From Clostridiaceae bacterium (lineage in GTDB: Bacteria; Bacillota; Clostridia; Oscillospirales; Acutalibacteraceae): a stretch of DNA of 38,771 nt. Numbering within the stretch: the stretch's first letter is position 1; the number at the start of each line of letters is the position of its first letter. Positions 26,687 through 35,835 of the stretch are shown one piece after another. The notes under the pieces are model-generated. The model was given only the letters and a program-made list of their open reading frames with translations, searched no databases and was not told where the DNA came from. A program made the position numbers and the translations under genes. The stretch is from contig JAEEUW010000010.1 in assembly GCA_016290665.1 (NCBI GenBank), positions 1 to 38,771 on the forward strand. The letters are read 5' to 3'.

Positions 26687-26738
26687 AAAAGCAACGCCTC
26701 CTTTTGGAAGCGTTGCTTTTCGGTTGCCGTTTATTCCA
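26687..26738. repeat. right direct repeat of the AT-rich island, overlaps the 3' end and terminator of the ABC gene
   Basis: See 23126-23177; contains the stop codon of the ABC gene (26731-26733). Confidence 0.9.
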
Positions 26739-28653
26739 GCTCAAACGCGCCCTGATAGAGCTTGGCGTAGGTGCCGCCCTGGGCGATCAGCTGGTCGTGC
26801 GTGCCGCGCTCGATGATGCGGCCGTGGTCCAGCACCATGATGACGTCGGCGTTCTGCACCGTGGAAAGGCGGTGGGCGATCACGAAGACCGTGCGGCCCT
26901 TCATCAGCGCGTCCATGCCCTTCTGGACCAGCGCTTCGGTGCGCGTGTCGATCGAGGACGTCGCTTCGTCCAGGATCATCACCGGCGGGTCGGCCACGGC
27001 GGCGCGCGCAATGGAGATGAGCTGGCGCTGGCCCTGCGAAAGGTTGGCGCCGTTGCTCGTCAGCATGGTGTCGTAGCCCTGCGGCAGACGCGAGATGAAG
27101 CCGTGGGCGTTGGCCTTCTTTGCCGCGTCGATGATCTGTTCGTCCGTGGCGTCCAGATTGCCGTAGCGGATGTTCTCCTTCACCGTGCCGGTGAACAGGT
27201 TGACGTCCTGCAGCACGATGCCCAGCGAGCGGCGCAGGTCGTTCTTCTTGATCTTGTTGATGTTGATGCCGTCATAGCGGATCTTGCCGTCGGCAATGTC
27301 ATAGAAGCGGTTGATCAGGTTCGTGATCGTCGTCTTGCCCGCGCCCGTGGCGCCCACGAAGGCCACCTTCTGACCCGGCTCGGCATAAAGCGAGATGTCG
27401 TGCAGGACGGTCTTGCCCTCCACGTAGGCGAAGTCCACGTCGAACAGACGCACCTCGCCCATGAGCGGCGTATAGGTCACGGTGCCGTCGCCGTGCGGGT
27501 GCTTCCACGCCCAGTGGCCGGTGTGTTCGTCGGTTTCGGTCAGCGCGCCGTTTTCGGTCTTTGCATTGACCAGCGTCACGTAGCCGTCGTCGCTTTCCGG
27601 CGCGGCGTCCATCAGGTCAAAGATGCGCTCGGCGCCGGCCAGCGCCATGACCACGGCGTTGAGCTGCTGCGAGAACTGGTTGATCGGCATCACGAACGAG
27701 CGCGACAGCTGCATGAACGCCGCCACGGCGCCGAGGTTCAGCCCGCCGATGCCGCGGGTCGCCATCAGGCCGCCGAGGATCGCCACCAGCACGTACTGCA
27801 GATGGCCGAGGTTGTTGTTGATCGGGCCCAGGTTGTTGGCAAAGCGGTTCGCCTGCGTGGTGTTTTCGCACAGCGCGTCGTTCTTTTTGTCAAACGCTTC
27901 CTTGACCCTGTCTTCGCGGCAGAAGACCTTAACCACCTTCTGGCCGTTCATCATCTCTTCGATATAGCCGTTGACGTCGCCGAGGGCGCTTTGCTGCTTG
28001 ACAAAGTATTTGCCCGACTGGCCGGCCACCTTGCCCGTGACGAAGAACATGAACGCGATGAACAGCACCACGAAGATCGTCAGGTGCCACGAGGTCGCCA
28101 CCATGGAGACGAACACCGCCACCACCGTGACGAACGACGAAAGCGTCTGCGGCACCGTCTGCGAGATCATCTGGCGCAGCGTGTCGGCGTCGTTGGTGTA
28201 ATGGCTCATCACGTCGCCGTGGGTATGGGTGTCGAAATATTTGATCGGCAAAGTCTGCATATGGGCGAACATCTCGTTGCGGATCTTTTTGAGCACGCCC
28301 TGCGCCACGACCGCCATGGTGCGGTTCTGCAGATAGACCGCGGCCACGCCGGCAAGATAGATCGCCGCCATTTTGCACAGCGCCCAGAAGAGCGGCCTGT
28401 AGTCGGCGGTCTGCTGCTTCACCAGCGGCAGGATGTAGTCGTTGATCAGCGTTTTGAGGAACAGCGACGCCGCCACGCTGGCCGCGGCGGTCACGATGAT
28501 GCAGACCGCAACGACCATGAGGCGCAGCCAGTTGCCCTGTGTGATGGCGCGCAGCAGGCGCGTCACGGTGCCCTTTTTCACCTTTTGCTTGGGCACGCCG
28601 CGGAAGTTCTGGCCGCGCGGCGGGGGCATTCTGCGGGTTTCACCTTCAGCCAT
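26731..28653 (-). CDS. ABC transporter, fused permease/ATP-binding protein
   Basis: VGATGAGKTTITNLINRFYD (Walker A), LSQGQRQLISIARA signature, VMILDEATSSID. Confidence 0.9.
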   Translation of the reverse strand: MAEGETRRMPPPRGQNFRGVPKQKVKKGTVTRLLRAITQGNWLRLMVVAVCIIVTAAASVAASLFLKTLINDYILPLVKQQTADYRPLFWALCKMAAIYLAGVAAVYLQNRTMAVVAQGVLKKIRNEMFAHMQTLPIKYFDTHTHGDVMSHYTNDADTLRQMISQTVPQTLSSFVTVVAVFVSMVATSWHLTIFVVLFIAFMFFVTGKVAGQSGKYFVKQQSALGDVNGYIEEMMNGQKVVKVFCREDRVKEAFDKKNDALCENTTQANRFANNLGPINNNLGHLQYVLVAILGGLMATRGIGGLNLGAVAAFMQLSRSFVMPINQFSQQLNAVVMALAGAERIFDLMDAAPESDDGYVTLVNAKTENGALTETDEHTGHWAWKHPHGDGTVTYTPLMGEVRLFDVDFAYVEGKTVLHDISLYAEPGQKVAFVGATGAGKTTITNLINRFYDIADGKIRYDGININKIKKNDLRRSLGIVLQDVNLFTGTVKENIRYGNLDATDEQIIDAAKKANAHGFISRLPQGYDTMLTSNGANLSQGQRQLISIARAAVADPPVMILDEATSSIDTRTEALVQKGMDALMKGRTVFVIAHRLSTVQNADVIMVLDHGRIIERGTHDQLIAQGGTYAKLYQGAFELE

Positions 28654-30398
28654 TACCGCGCACCCCCTTTCGTCTGCGACGCATAGACTTCCTTGTAGAT
28701 CTCACACGTTTCCAGCAATTCTTCGTGCGTGCCGATCGCGTCGATCCGGCCGTCTTCGAGCACAAGGATCTTGTCGGCGTGCTCCACGGAGGAAACGCGC
28801 TGGGCAATGATGATCCGCGTGGTGTCGGGAATCGCCTGACGGAACGCGCGGCGGATCAGCGCGTCGGTCTTGGTGTCCACCGCGCTGGTGGAGTCGTCCA
28901 GAATGAGGATCTTCGGCTTTTTGAGCAGGGCGCGCGCGATGCACAGGCGCTGCTTCTGGCCGCCGGAGACGTTGGTGCCGCCCTGTTCGATATGGGTGTC
29001 GTAGCCGTCAGGGAAGGTGCGGATGAACTCGTCCGCCTGCGCCAGCCGGCAGGCCTCGACCAGCTCTTCGTCGGTGGCTTCTTCGTTGCCCCAGCGCAGG
29101 TTCTCTTTGATCGTGCCCGAGAACAGCACGTTCTTTTGCAGCACCATGGCCACCGCGCTGCGCAGCGTGTCGAGGTCGTAGTCGCGCACATTGACGCCGC
29201 CCACGCAAACCGTGCCCGCCGTGGCGTCATAGAGCCGCGGAATCAGCTGCACCAGCGTGGATTTGCCCGCGCCCGTGGCGCCGAGGATGCCGACGGTCTG
29301 TCCGCTTTCAATGGTGAACGTGGCGTCGCGCAGGCAGGGGTTTTCGGCGTCGCCCGCATAGGAAAAGCTGACGCCGTCGAACGAAACGCTGCCGTCCTTG
29401 ACGGCAAAAACCGGCCGGGCCGGGTTATGCAGATCGCTGTCTTCCTCCAGCACTTCGCAGATGCGCTGCGCCGACGCCTTGGACATCGTGAGCATGACGA
29501 AGATCATGGACAGCATCATCAGCGTGCCGAGGATCTGCATGGAATAGGCGATCAGGCTCACGAGGCTGCCGGTGGTCATGCCCGCTTCGGGCACGTTGCC
29601 GCTCTGCACGATCAGATGGGCGCCGAACCACGAAAGCAGCAGCATCGTGGCATAGGACGAAAACTGCATCAGCGGCGCGTTGAGCGCCAGCAGCTTTTCG
29701 GCCGAAACAAAGTCGCGGAAGATGCTTTCCGAAACGGTGTTGAACTTTTCCTTTTCGTGCGCTTCACGCACGAAGGCCTTGACCACGCGGATGCCGTGCA
29801 GGTTTTCGGACACCACGCGGTTCAGGACGTCGTAGGTCCGGAACACCCGTTCAAAGATCGGGTGCGCGTGGCTGACGATGAAGGCGAGGCCCGCCGCCAG
29901 AAACGGCAGCACGCACAGGAAGATCAGACTCAGCCGGTGGTTGACGCGGAACGCCATAATCAGCGAAAAGATCAGCATCAGCGGCGAGCGCACGGCGATG
30001 CGGATGATCATCTGATAGGCGTTCTGCAGATTGGTCACGTCCGTGGTCAGGCGCGTGACCAGCGACGCCACCGAAAAGCGGTCGATGTTGGAAAACGAAA
30101 ACGCCTGCACGTTGTGGAACATATCGTGGCGTACGTTGCGCGCAAAGCCCGCCGACGCCGTGGCGGCGTTTTTGCCCGAAAGCACGCCGAACGTCAGCGA
30201 CAGCACACAGAACACCACGAGCAGGCCGCCGGTTTTGAAAATGCTTTGCATGTCGCCGACCGTCACGCCGTAATCGAGCAGCCGCCCCATGTAGTAGGGG
30301 ATCAGCACCTCCATAACGACTTCGAGCGAAACGAACAGCGGCGTCAGAATCGACGAAAGCTTATACTCCCGGATGCATTGACTGAGCCGTCGGATCAT
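28653..30398 (-). CDS. ABC transporter, fused permease/ATP-binding protein (heterodimer partner)
   Basis: LGATGAGKSTLVQLIPRLYD, VSGGQKQRLCIARALLKKPKILILDDSTSAVD; TAATG overlap with the next gene. Confidence 0.9.
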   Translation of the reverse strand: MIRRLSQCIREYKLSSILTPLFVSLEVVMEVLIPYYMGRLLDYGVTVGDMQSIFKTGGLLVVFCVLSLTFGVLSGKNAATASAGFARNVRHDMFHNVQAFSFSNIDRFSVASLVTRLTTDVTNLQNAYQMIIRIAVRSPLMLIFSLIMAFRVNHRLSLIFLCVLPFLAAGLAFIVSHAHPIFERVFRTYDVLNRVVSENLHGIRVVKAFVREAHEKEKFNTVSESIFRDFVSAEKLLALNAPLMQFSSYATMLLLSWFGAHLIVQSGNVPEAGMTTGSLVSLIAYSMQILGTLMMLSMIFVMLTMSKASAQRICEVLEEDSDLHNPARPVFAVKDGSVSFDGVSFSYAGDAENPCLRDATFTIESGQTVGILGATGAGKSTLVQLIPRLYDATAGTVCVGGVNVRDYDLDTLRSAVAMVLQKNVLFSGTIKENLRWGNEEATDEELVEACRLAQADEFIRTFPDGYDTHIEQGGTNVSGGQKQRLCIARALLKKPKILILDDSTSAVDTKTDALIRRAFRQAIPDTTRIIIAQRVSSVEHADKILVLEDGRIDAIGTHEELLETCEIYKEVYASQTKGGAR

Positions 30399-30834
30399 CG
30401 GCCTCCACCTCCTTTTGAATCTTGTTGAGGACCGAGAAGAAGCAGCGAAGCTCTTCTTCGGTCAGCGCGCCGCGCAGCGTTTCCTCCAGCGTGTCAAACG
30501 CGGTCTCCACCTGCCGGTGAAGCTGCAGCGCCTTTTCGGTCAGCGTGATCTTTTTGAGCCGGGCGTCGGTCGGCACGCCTTCGCGCACGACAAGGCCGTT
30601 TTGTTCCATCCGCTGCAGAATGCTCGTCGCCGTGGAGCGCCGGACGCCGCACGCCTTTTCAAAATCGCGCTGGAACACGTCCTCGTGCCGGTGGTCATAG
30701 AGCCAGCCGATGGCCCAGCCGTGGGTCCCGGTCAGACCGCCGTCGCATACCTCCTGCGCGCGCCGGTCCACATAGCGCTTGATGCAGCGCGAGGTCTTGT
30801 GCAGCGCAAACGAGATGCGTTCATTTTGCTGCAT
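30361..30834 (-). CDS. MarR family transcriptional regulator
   Basis: winged-helix segment FEKACGVRRSTATSILQRMEQNGLVVREGVPTDARLKKITLTEKA; overlaps the ABC gene start. Confidence 0.9.
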   Translation of the reverse strand: MQQNERISFALHKTSRCIKRYVDRRAQEVCDGGLTGTHGWAIGWLYDHRHEDVFQRDFEKACGVRRSTATSILQRMEQNGLVVREGVPTDARLKKITLTEKALQLHRQVETAFDTLEETLRGALTEEELRCFFSVLNKIQKEVEADDPTAQSMHPGV

Positions 30835-30857
30835 CGAATCCCTTCTTTCTTTTTATT

Positions 30858-30886
30858 GTTCGCTTTCGAACTGTTAGCTTTCGAAC
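30858..30886. promoter_or_regulatory. tandem operator for the MarR regulator
   Basis: Minus strand GTTCGAAAGCTAAC-A-GTTCGAAAGCGAAC. Confidence 0.55.
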
Positions 30887-30893
30887 AATATAC

Positions 30894-30922
30894 AGGATAC
30901 ACCTCCGACGCAAAAATGTCAA
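30894..30922 (-). promoter_or_regulatory. sigma-A promoter of the MarR/ABC operon
   Basis: Minus strand TTGACA-17 bp-TATCCT. Confidence 0.55.
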
Positions 30923-31102
30923 GCCCCCAGGCGCATTTTCCGGCAAAAAACGGACAAACTAACGCCGCGGTCGTTCACAATTGGATCACATTTTGTTTTA
31001 AAAAAAGTTTCGCTTCTATCAACACACGGTGACGATCGGGGCGTATGCTCTCTACAGTTCATTGGCAAAAGACGTTATCATCACGAAAGGAAGAGATTGT
31101 TT

Positions 31103-31315
31103 ATGAAAACACCGTTTTTGACGCTGAAGCTCGCCTGCGCCGTCTGCGCCGCGGCCTTCGTGCTGTTTGCGCTGTTGGCCTTCGTGCTGCCGCAGGCAAA
31201 GGTGCTGCTTTGTGTGCTGTGCGCCGTGTTTTTCCTGGCCCTGAGCCTCAACGTGCACGCGCTGCAGAAGGCAAAGCGCAGCGTGCGCGCCCGGACGCTG
31301 GATCGCGCGGCATAA
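31103..31315 (+). CDS. small hydrophobic (two-TM) protein
   Basis: MKTPFLTLKLACAVCAAAFVLFALLAFVLPQAKVLLCVLCAVFFLALSLNVHALQKAKRS; RBS aaaggaag. Confidence 0.6.
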   Translation: MKTPFLTLKLACAVCAAAFVLFALLAFVLPQAKVLLCVLCAVFFLALSLNVHALQKAKRSVRARTLDRAA

Positions 31316-31339
31316 AGCGTTTTGCAAAAAGGCCGAAAC

Positions 31340-31379
31340 AAAAAGAGCGAAAGTTTTTCTTCCGCTCTTTTTCTTTTTA
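31340..31379. terminator. bidirectional intrinsic terminator
   Basis: AAAAAGAGCG...CGCTCTTTTT. Confidence 0.7.
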
Positions 31380-31418
31380 TATCTGCTTTAAGCTGAAGCT
31401 GTAAACTGTTGCCTGCAA

Positions 31419-32885
31419 TCACTGATAGTTGATCGCGACCATGCCGAGCATGATGAGCGCCGACAACGCGAACTCCGCCAGAAACAGCTTCCACGACCAG
31501 CGCAGCCACTTGCCGTAGGAGACGCCGACGAGGCCGATGGCGATGATCATGATGCCGCTCGTGGGGTACAGCAGATTGGTGAAGCCGTCGGCCAGACAGA
31601 ACGTGGTGACCACGCTCTGGCGCGTGATGCCGACCAGGTCGCTCAGCGGCGCCACCAGCGGCATGATGAGGAAGGCCTTGGCCGTGCCGGAGCCGATGAA
31701 GAATTCCAGCAGCGCGATCACAAGGAACAGCAGCAAAATCGCCATAAACGGCGACAGGTTCTGCATCACGTTATAGACGTGGAACAGAATCGTGTGCATG
31801 ATTTTGCCTTCGTTGAGGATATAGGAGATCGCCAGCACGAATACGATCAGCGGGATCGCCGGGGCAATGGTCTTTGCGCCCTGCAAAAAGCTCTTGAAAA
31901 GCGCCTTGCCGCGCAGACCGGTGAAGTAGCCGGCCAGCAGCGCGCCGGTGGTGAACAGAATCGCCATGGCGGGCAGCGACAGCATGCCGCCGAGCGAAAA
32001 CACAAAGTCGAGCAGGATGAAGCACATGTCGAGCGCCATGCAGATGAGGAACGCCCGCATGCCCTTGCGCACCGTGTGGTTCGCCAGCACCGTGTCGATG
32101 TCGCTGATGCTGTATTTTTCGTGCAGCGCGCGGTCGCTTTCAAAAACGAGGGAGCGCTCGGGGTGCTTTTCGATCCGTCTTGCATAAAGGAACAGGAACA
32201 AAAACAGGATCGCGTAAACGCCGACAAAGACCAGAAGGCGCAGCCACAGGCCGGAGAACACCGGCAGACCGGCGAGCTTTTGCACCGTGACCACGTTGAA
32301 CGGGTTGAACGTGGCGGCGGTGAAGCCCCAGGCCACGGCGACCAGACTGATGCCCAGGCCGACCAGCGAATCCCAGCCGAGCGCCAGCGAAACCGCGACG
32401 GCGATGGGCACAAGGGTCAGCGATTCTTCCAGAATGCCCGCCGTGGACGAAAGCGCCATGCAGACGAACAGCACGATCGCCATGAGGAGATATTTGCGGT
32501 CCCGGAACCGGTGGATCAGCGAGGCCATGATGTATTGCAGCACGCCGACCTTGTCGAGGATCAGGAACGAACCGCCGATGAAGAAGATAATCAGGATGAT
32601 CGCGATGCCCGTGGTCGCCTGGCTGCTGGTGAAGCAGAGGATCGGCGACAGGACGATCTTCCAGATCGGCATTTTATAGGCCAGCTCCCGGTAGGTGCCG
32701 TTGACGATGGCCTCGTGGCCGTCGATCGAGGTGATCTCATATTCGCCGCGCTGCAGCACCTGCGTGAGCACGCCGACGAACACCAGAATGGCGACCAGCA
32801 CGAGCGTGATGGCCAGCATGGTCTTTTTGTTGAGGGACAAGCCGAGTTCTGCTTCGTTCTTTTGTGCGGTCTTGGTTTCGTCCAT
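31419..32885 (-). CDS. YfcC-family (DcuC/arginine-ornithine antiporter-like) transporter
   Basis: Polytopic; IILIIFFIGGSFLILDKVGVLQ, SSTAGILEESLTLVPIAVAVSLALGWDSLVG, FFIGSGTAKAFLIMPLVAPLSDLVGITRQ. Confidence 0.75.
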   Translation of the reverse strand: MDETKTAQKNEAELGLSLNKKTMLAITLVLVAILVFVGVLTQVLQRGEYEITSIDGHEAIVNGTYRELAYKMPIWKIVLSPILCFTSSQATTGIAIILIIFFIGGSFLILDKVGVLQYIMASLIHRFRDRKYLLMAIVLFVCMALSSTAGILEESLTLVPIAVAVSLALGWDSLVGLGISLVAVAWGFTAATFNPFNVVTVQKLAGLPVFSGLWLRLLVFVGVYAILFLFLFLYARRIEKHPERSLVFESDRALHEKYSISDIDTVLANHTVRKGMRAFLICMALDMCFILLDFVFSLGGMLSLPAMAILFTTGALLAGYFTGLRGKALFKSFLQGAKTIAPAIPLIVFVLAISYILNEGKIMHTILFHVYNVMQNLSPFMAILLLFLVIALLEFFIGSGTAKAFLIMPLVAPLSDLVGITRQSVVTTFCLADGFTNLLYPTSGIMIIAIGLVGVSYGKWLRWSWKLFLAEFALSALIMLGMVAINYQ

Positions 32886-32888
32886 TAC

Positions 32889-33965
32889 TCAAAGATTCCT
32901 TTCCAGATGTACCAGGAAGTCCTGGATATTCGTCACCAGCCCCTTGACCGAAAGCGAGCCGCGGTCGTGCAGCTTGTTGACGGCGAATTCCGAAATATCC
33001 ACCGAATAGATATAGACCGGGCGGATCACGCCGTTTGTTTCACAGTAGGACGGCGTCATGTTGCCCGTGGCGATCGTGTGCAGCTGCGTGGCGAGGCAGA
33101 TCACCGTGGTCGCCCTGCGCGTATGCGCGCGCATCGCGTTCTGCGCGTCATAGACGTTCGGGATCACCTCGGGCAGCGGCCCGTCGTCGCGGATGGAGCC
33201 GGCCAGCACGAACGGCAGATCCCGCTCGATCAGCGCGTGCATCACGCCGGTTTTCAGCTGATAGTCCTGCAACAACTGTTTGATCGAGCCGGCGCGGCGC
33301 ACCAGATTGATCGTGTGCAGGTGATGGTAATGGCCGTTTTCCACCAGCTTCTTGCTGTAGATATCCTGCCCGAGGCCCGTGTGGAACAGCGCCGCCTCCA
33401 GGTCGTGCGTCGCCAGCGCGTTGCCCGCGAACAGGCAGTGGCAGTAGCCGCGCTTGATCAGGTTCGCCATGGCGCTGCGGCTGTCGTTGTCGAACACGCA
33501 GGCGGGGCCGAGTACCCAGACGATATGGCCGTGGTCACGGTCGTGGCGCAGAATGTCGTAGAGCTGGTCGTATTCCCGCGAAAACGAGGTCTCGCGCGAC
33601 TGGCCGGTGCGAAACGCGAAGGCCGTGCTGCTCCCCTTTTCTTCGTCGGACGCGAAGCAGTCGGCGTGGACGAACACGCCCGTGGAGCCGTCGTCCCTGC
33701 GGCCGACCACCACGGCGTCGCCCTTTTGCACGCGGCGCGGCTCGGTGACGACCGGTTCGCCGTCTTTGATTACCACGGCGCAGTCCATACGGCTCTGGCG
33801 CAGCATCTTCCATTCGCCGCCGATCTTGAAATACTCGGGATAGATCGTGGTGGCATAGAACTGTTCGGGCAAAAAGCCGTCGCCCGCGGGCTCGGTCGCA
33901 ACGTCCGGCGCGGACAGAAACGGCTCGCGGTCAAAATCGGGGGGCAGAAAACGCGGGAACTGCAT
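32889..33965 (-). CDS. LOR/SDH (TIGR00300)-type ornithine cyclodeaminase family protein
   Basis: ATTIYPEYFKIGGEWKMLRQSRMDCAVVI, GHIVWVLGPACVF, FAGNALATHDLEAALFHTGLG, GHYHHLHTINLVRRAGSI; start at MQFPRF. Confidence 0.7.
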   Translation of the reverse strand: MQFPRFLPPDFDREPFLSAPDVATEPAGDGFLPEQFYATTIYPEYFKIGGEWKMLRQSRMDCAVVIKDGEPVVTEPRRVQKGDAVVVGRRDDGSTGVFVHADCFASDEEKGSSTAFAFRTGQSRETSFSREYDQLYDILRHDRDHGHIVWVLGPACVFDNDSRSAMANLIKRGYCHCLFAGNALATHDLEAALFHTGLGQDIYSKKLVENGHYHHLHTINLVRRAGSIKQLLQDYQLKTGVMHALIERDLPFVLAGSIRDDGPLPEVIPNVYDAQNAMRAHTRRATTVICLATQLHTIATGNMTPSYCETNGVIRPVYIYSVDISEFAVNKLHDRGSLSVKGLVTNIQDFLVHLERNL

Positions 33966-33999
33966 GAGAGGATGCTCCTTTACCATAGTACTACAGTGA

Positions 34000-34029
34000 A
34001 GTATAGCACAATCAAACGGCGGAATGCAA
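34000..34029 (-). promoter_or_regulatory. sigma-A-like promoter
   Basis: Minus strand TTGCAT-18 bp-TATACT. Confidence 0.45.
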
Positions 34030-34079
34030 GCCCCTGTCCCCCGCCGGATGCAATAATTTCAGAAAATGTCGATTATCTC

Positions 34080-34108
34080 TTGCCTTTTCGGCAAAAATTT
34101 GAGATAAT
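34080..34108 (+). promoter_or_regulatory. sigma-A-like promoter of gltX
   Basis: TTGCCT-17 bp-GATAAT. Confidence 0.45.
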
Positions 34109-34157
34109 AGATAGAACGTATCATCGGAGAATTCTTCTCCGGTCGGAAGGTGATCAT

Positions 34158-35822
34158 TTGACAGAGTATCAACAGCTTGCGGCGCTGCTGTTCCCGGACG
34201 TGACCGAAACGGTGGACGATCTGGAACGCCGCTTCCCGCCGCGCGATCTGAAAGAGGGCGCCCGCGTCACGCGCTTTGCGCCCAGCCCCACGGGCTTTCT
34301 GCATATCGGGGGCCTGTTTTCCGCCCTCATTTCCAAGCTGAACGCAGCCACCACGGGCGGCGTGTTCCTGCTGCGGATTGAGGACACCGACAAAAAGCGC
34401 GAGATCACGGACGGCGTTTCCGAAATCATCAAGGGGCTTTCCGCGTTCGGCGTGGACATCGACGAAGGCGTCATCGGCTATGAAAAGGAAACCGGCGATT
34501 ACGGGCCCTATCAGCAAAGCCGCCGCGCCGGCATCTATCACGTGGTGGCCAAAAAGCTGGTGGAAGAGGGCCTCGCCTATCCGTGCTTCTGCACCGAAGA
34601 GGAGCTCGGCGCTATCCGCGAAAAGCAGGAGGCGCTGCAGCTTGACGCCAAGGGCTATTTCGGCGCATGGGCCGTCTATCGCGACACGCCGTTTGAAAAG
34701 CAGAAGGAGCTGCTGCAAAGCGGTCTGCCCTGGACGCTGCGTCTGCGTTCCCCCGGACAGCCGGACAGACGGATCGCCTTTGACGACCTGATCAAGGGCA
34801 AGATCGAAATGCCCGAGAACATCCAGGACGTGGTGCTGCTCAAGCGCGACGGCATTCCGACCTACCACTTCGCCCACGCAGTGGACGACCACTTCATGCG
34901 CACGACGCACGTGATCCGCGGCGACGAATGGATCTCCTCGGTGCCGCTGCACATCCAGCTGTTCAAGGTCTGCGGCTTCCGCGTGCCGAAATACGCGCAC
35001 ATCGCGCCGATCATGAAGGAAGAGAACGGCGGCAAGCGCAAGCTCTCTAAGCGCAAGGACCCCGAAGCGGCCGTGACCTACTATGCCGAGCAGGGCTACC
35101 CGAAGGAAAGCGTGCTCGAATATCTGCTGACGCTGGCGAACTCCAACTTTGAAGACTGGCGCCGCGCCAACCCCGACGCGCCCCAGAGCGCCTTTCCGTT
35201 CAACCTGAAAAAGATGAGCACCTCCGGCGCGCTGTTCGACCTTGACAAGCTCAACGACGTGAGCAAAAACGTGATTGCGGGCATGGACGCCGACACGGTA
35301 CTGCAAAAAGCGCTCTGCTGGGCCGAAGACTATGACCCGCAGCTGTATGACCTGCTGCGGCGGGACGAAGCAAAGAGCCGCGCGATCTTTTCCATCGACC
35401 GCGGCGGCAAAAAGCCGCGCAAGGACCTTGCCAAGTGGAACGAGGTGCGCGCGTTCGTTTCCTATTTCTTTGACGATCTGTTCCGGACGGATCTTTCCGA
35501 GCTGCCCGAAAACATCACGAACGACCTTGCCGCCGCCGTGCTGGAAGCGTATGAGACCGCCTACTGCGCCGCGGACGACAAGGAACAGTGGTTCGCGCGC
35601 ATCAAGGCGCTGTGCGAACCGCTCGGCTGCACGCCGAACGTGAAGGAATACAAACAGAACCCCGACGCCTACAGGGGCCACGTGGGCGACCTGTCCACGG
35701 TGATCCGCGTGGCGGCCACGGGCCGGCGCAACACGCCCGATCTGTATTCGATTCTGCAGATTCTCGGCGAAGACCGGGTACGCGCCCGGCTGCGCAGGGC
35801 GCGCAAAGCGCTGAACGGCTGA
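34158..35822 (+). CDS. gltX: glutamyl-tRNA synthetase
   Basis: VTRFAPSPTGFLHIGGLFSALISKLNA (HIGH), KRKLSKRKDPEA (KMSKS-like); TTG start after 'ggaaggtgatca'. The 1347-aa ORF in the track is this gene plus a spurious upstream extension. Confidence 0.9.
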   Translation: MTEYQQLAALLFPDVTETVDDLERRFPPRDLKEGARVTRFAPSPTGFLHIGGLFSALISKLNAATTGGVFLLRIEDTDKKREITDGVSEIIKGLSAFGVDIDEGVIGYEKETGDYGPYQQSRRAGIYHVVAKKLVEEGLAYPCFCTEEELGAIREKQEALQLDAKGYFGAWAVYRDTPFEKQKELLQSGLPWTLRLRSPGQPDRRIAFDDLIKGKIEMPENIQDVVLLKRDGIPTYHFAHAVDDHFMRTTHVIRGDEWISSVPLHIQLFKVCGFRVPKYAHIAPIMKEENGGKRKLSKRKDPEAAVTYYAEQGYPKESVLEYLLTLANSNFEDWRRANPDAPQSAFPFNLKKMSTSGALFDLDKLNDVSKNVIAGMDADTVLQKALCWAEDYDPQLYDLLRRDEAKSRAIFSIDRGGKKPRKDLAKWNEVRAFVSYFFDDLFRTDLSELPENITNDLAAAVLEAYETAYCAADDKEQWFARIKALCEPLGCTPNVKEYKQNPDAYRGHVGDLSTVIRVAATGRRNTPDLYSILQILGEDRVRARLRRARKALNG

Positions 35823-35835
35823 AAGAAAGGATGAT

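Noticed and set aside
23126-26738. Prophage or canonical transposon
   Set aside because: No integrase, transposase, structural phage gene or terminal inverted repeats found in the island; only direct repeats.
31779-34157. First 793 codons of the 1347-aa ORF ending at 35822
   Set aside because: In-frame read-through antisense to the YfcC and cyclodeaminase genes; the real gltX starts near 34158.
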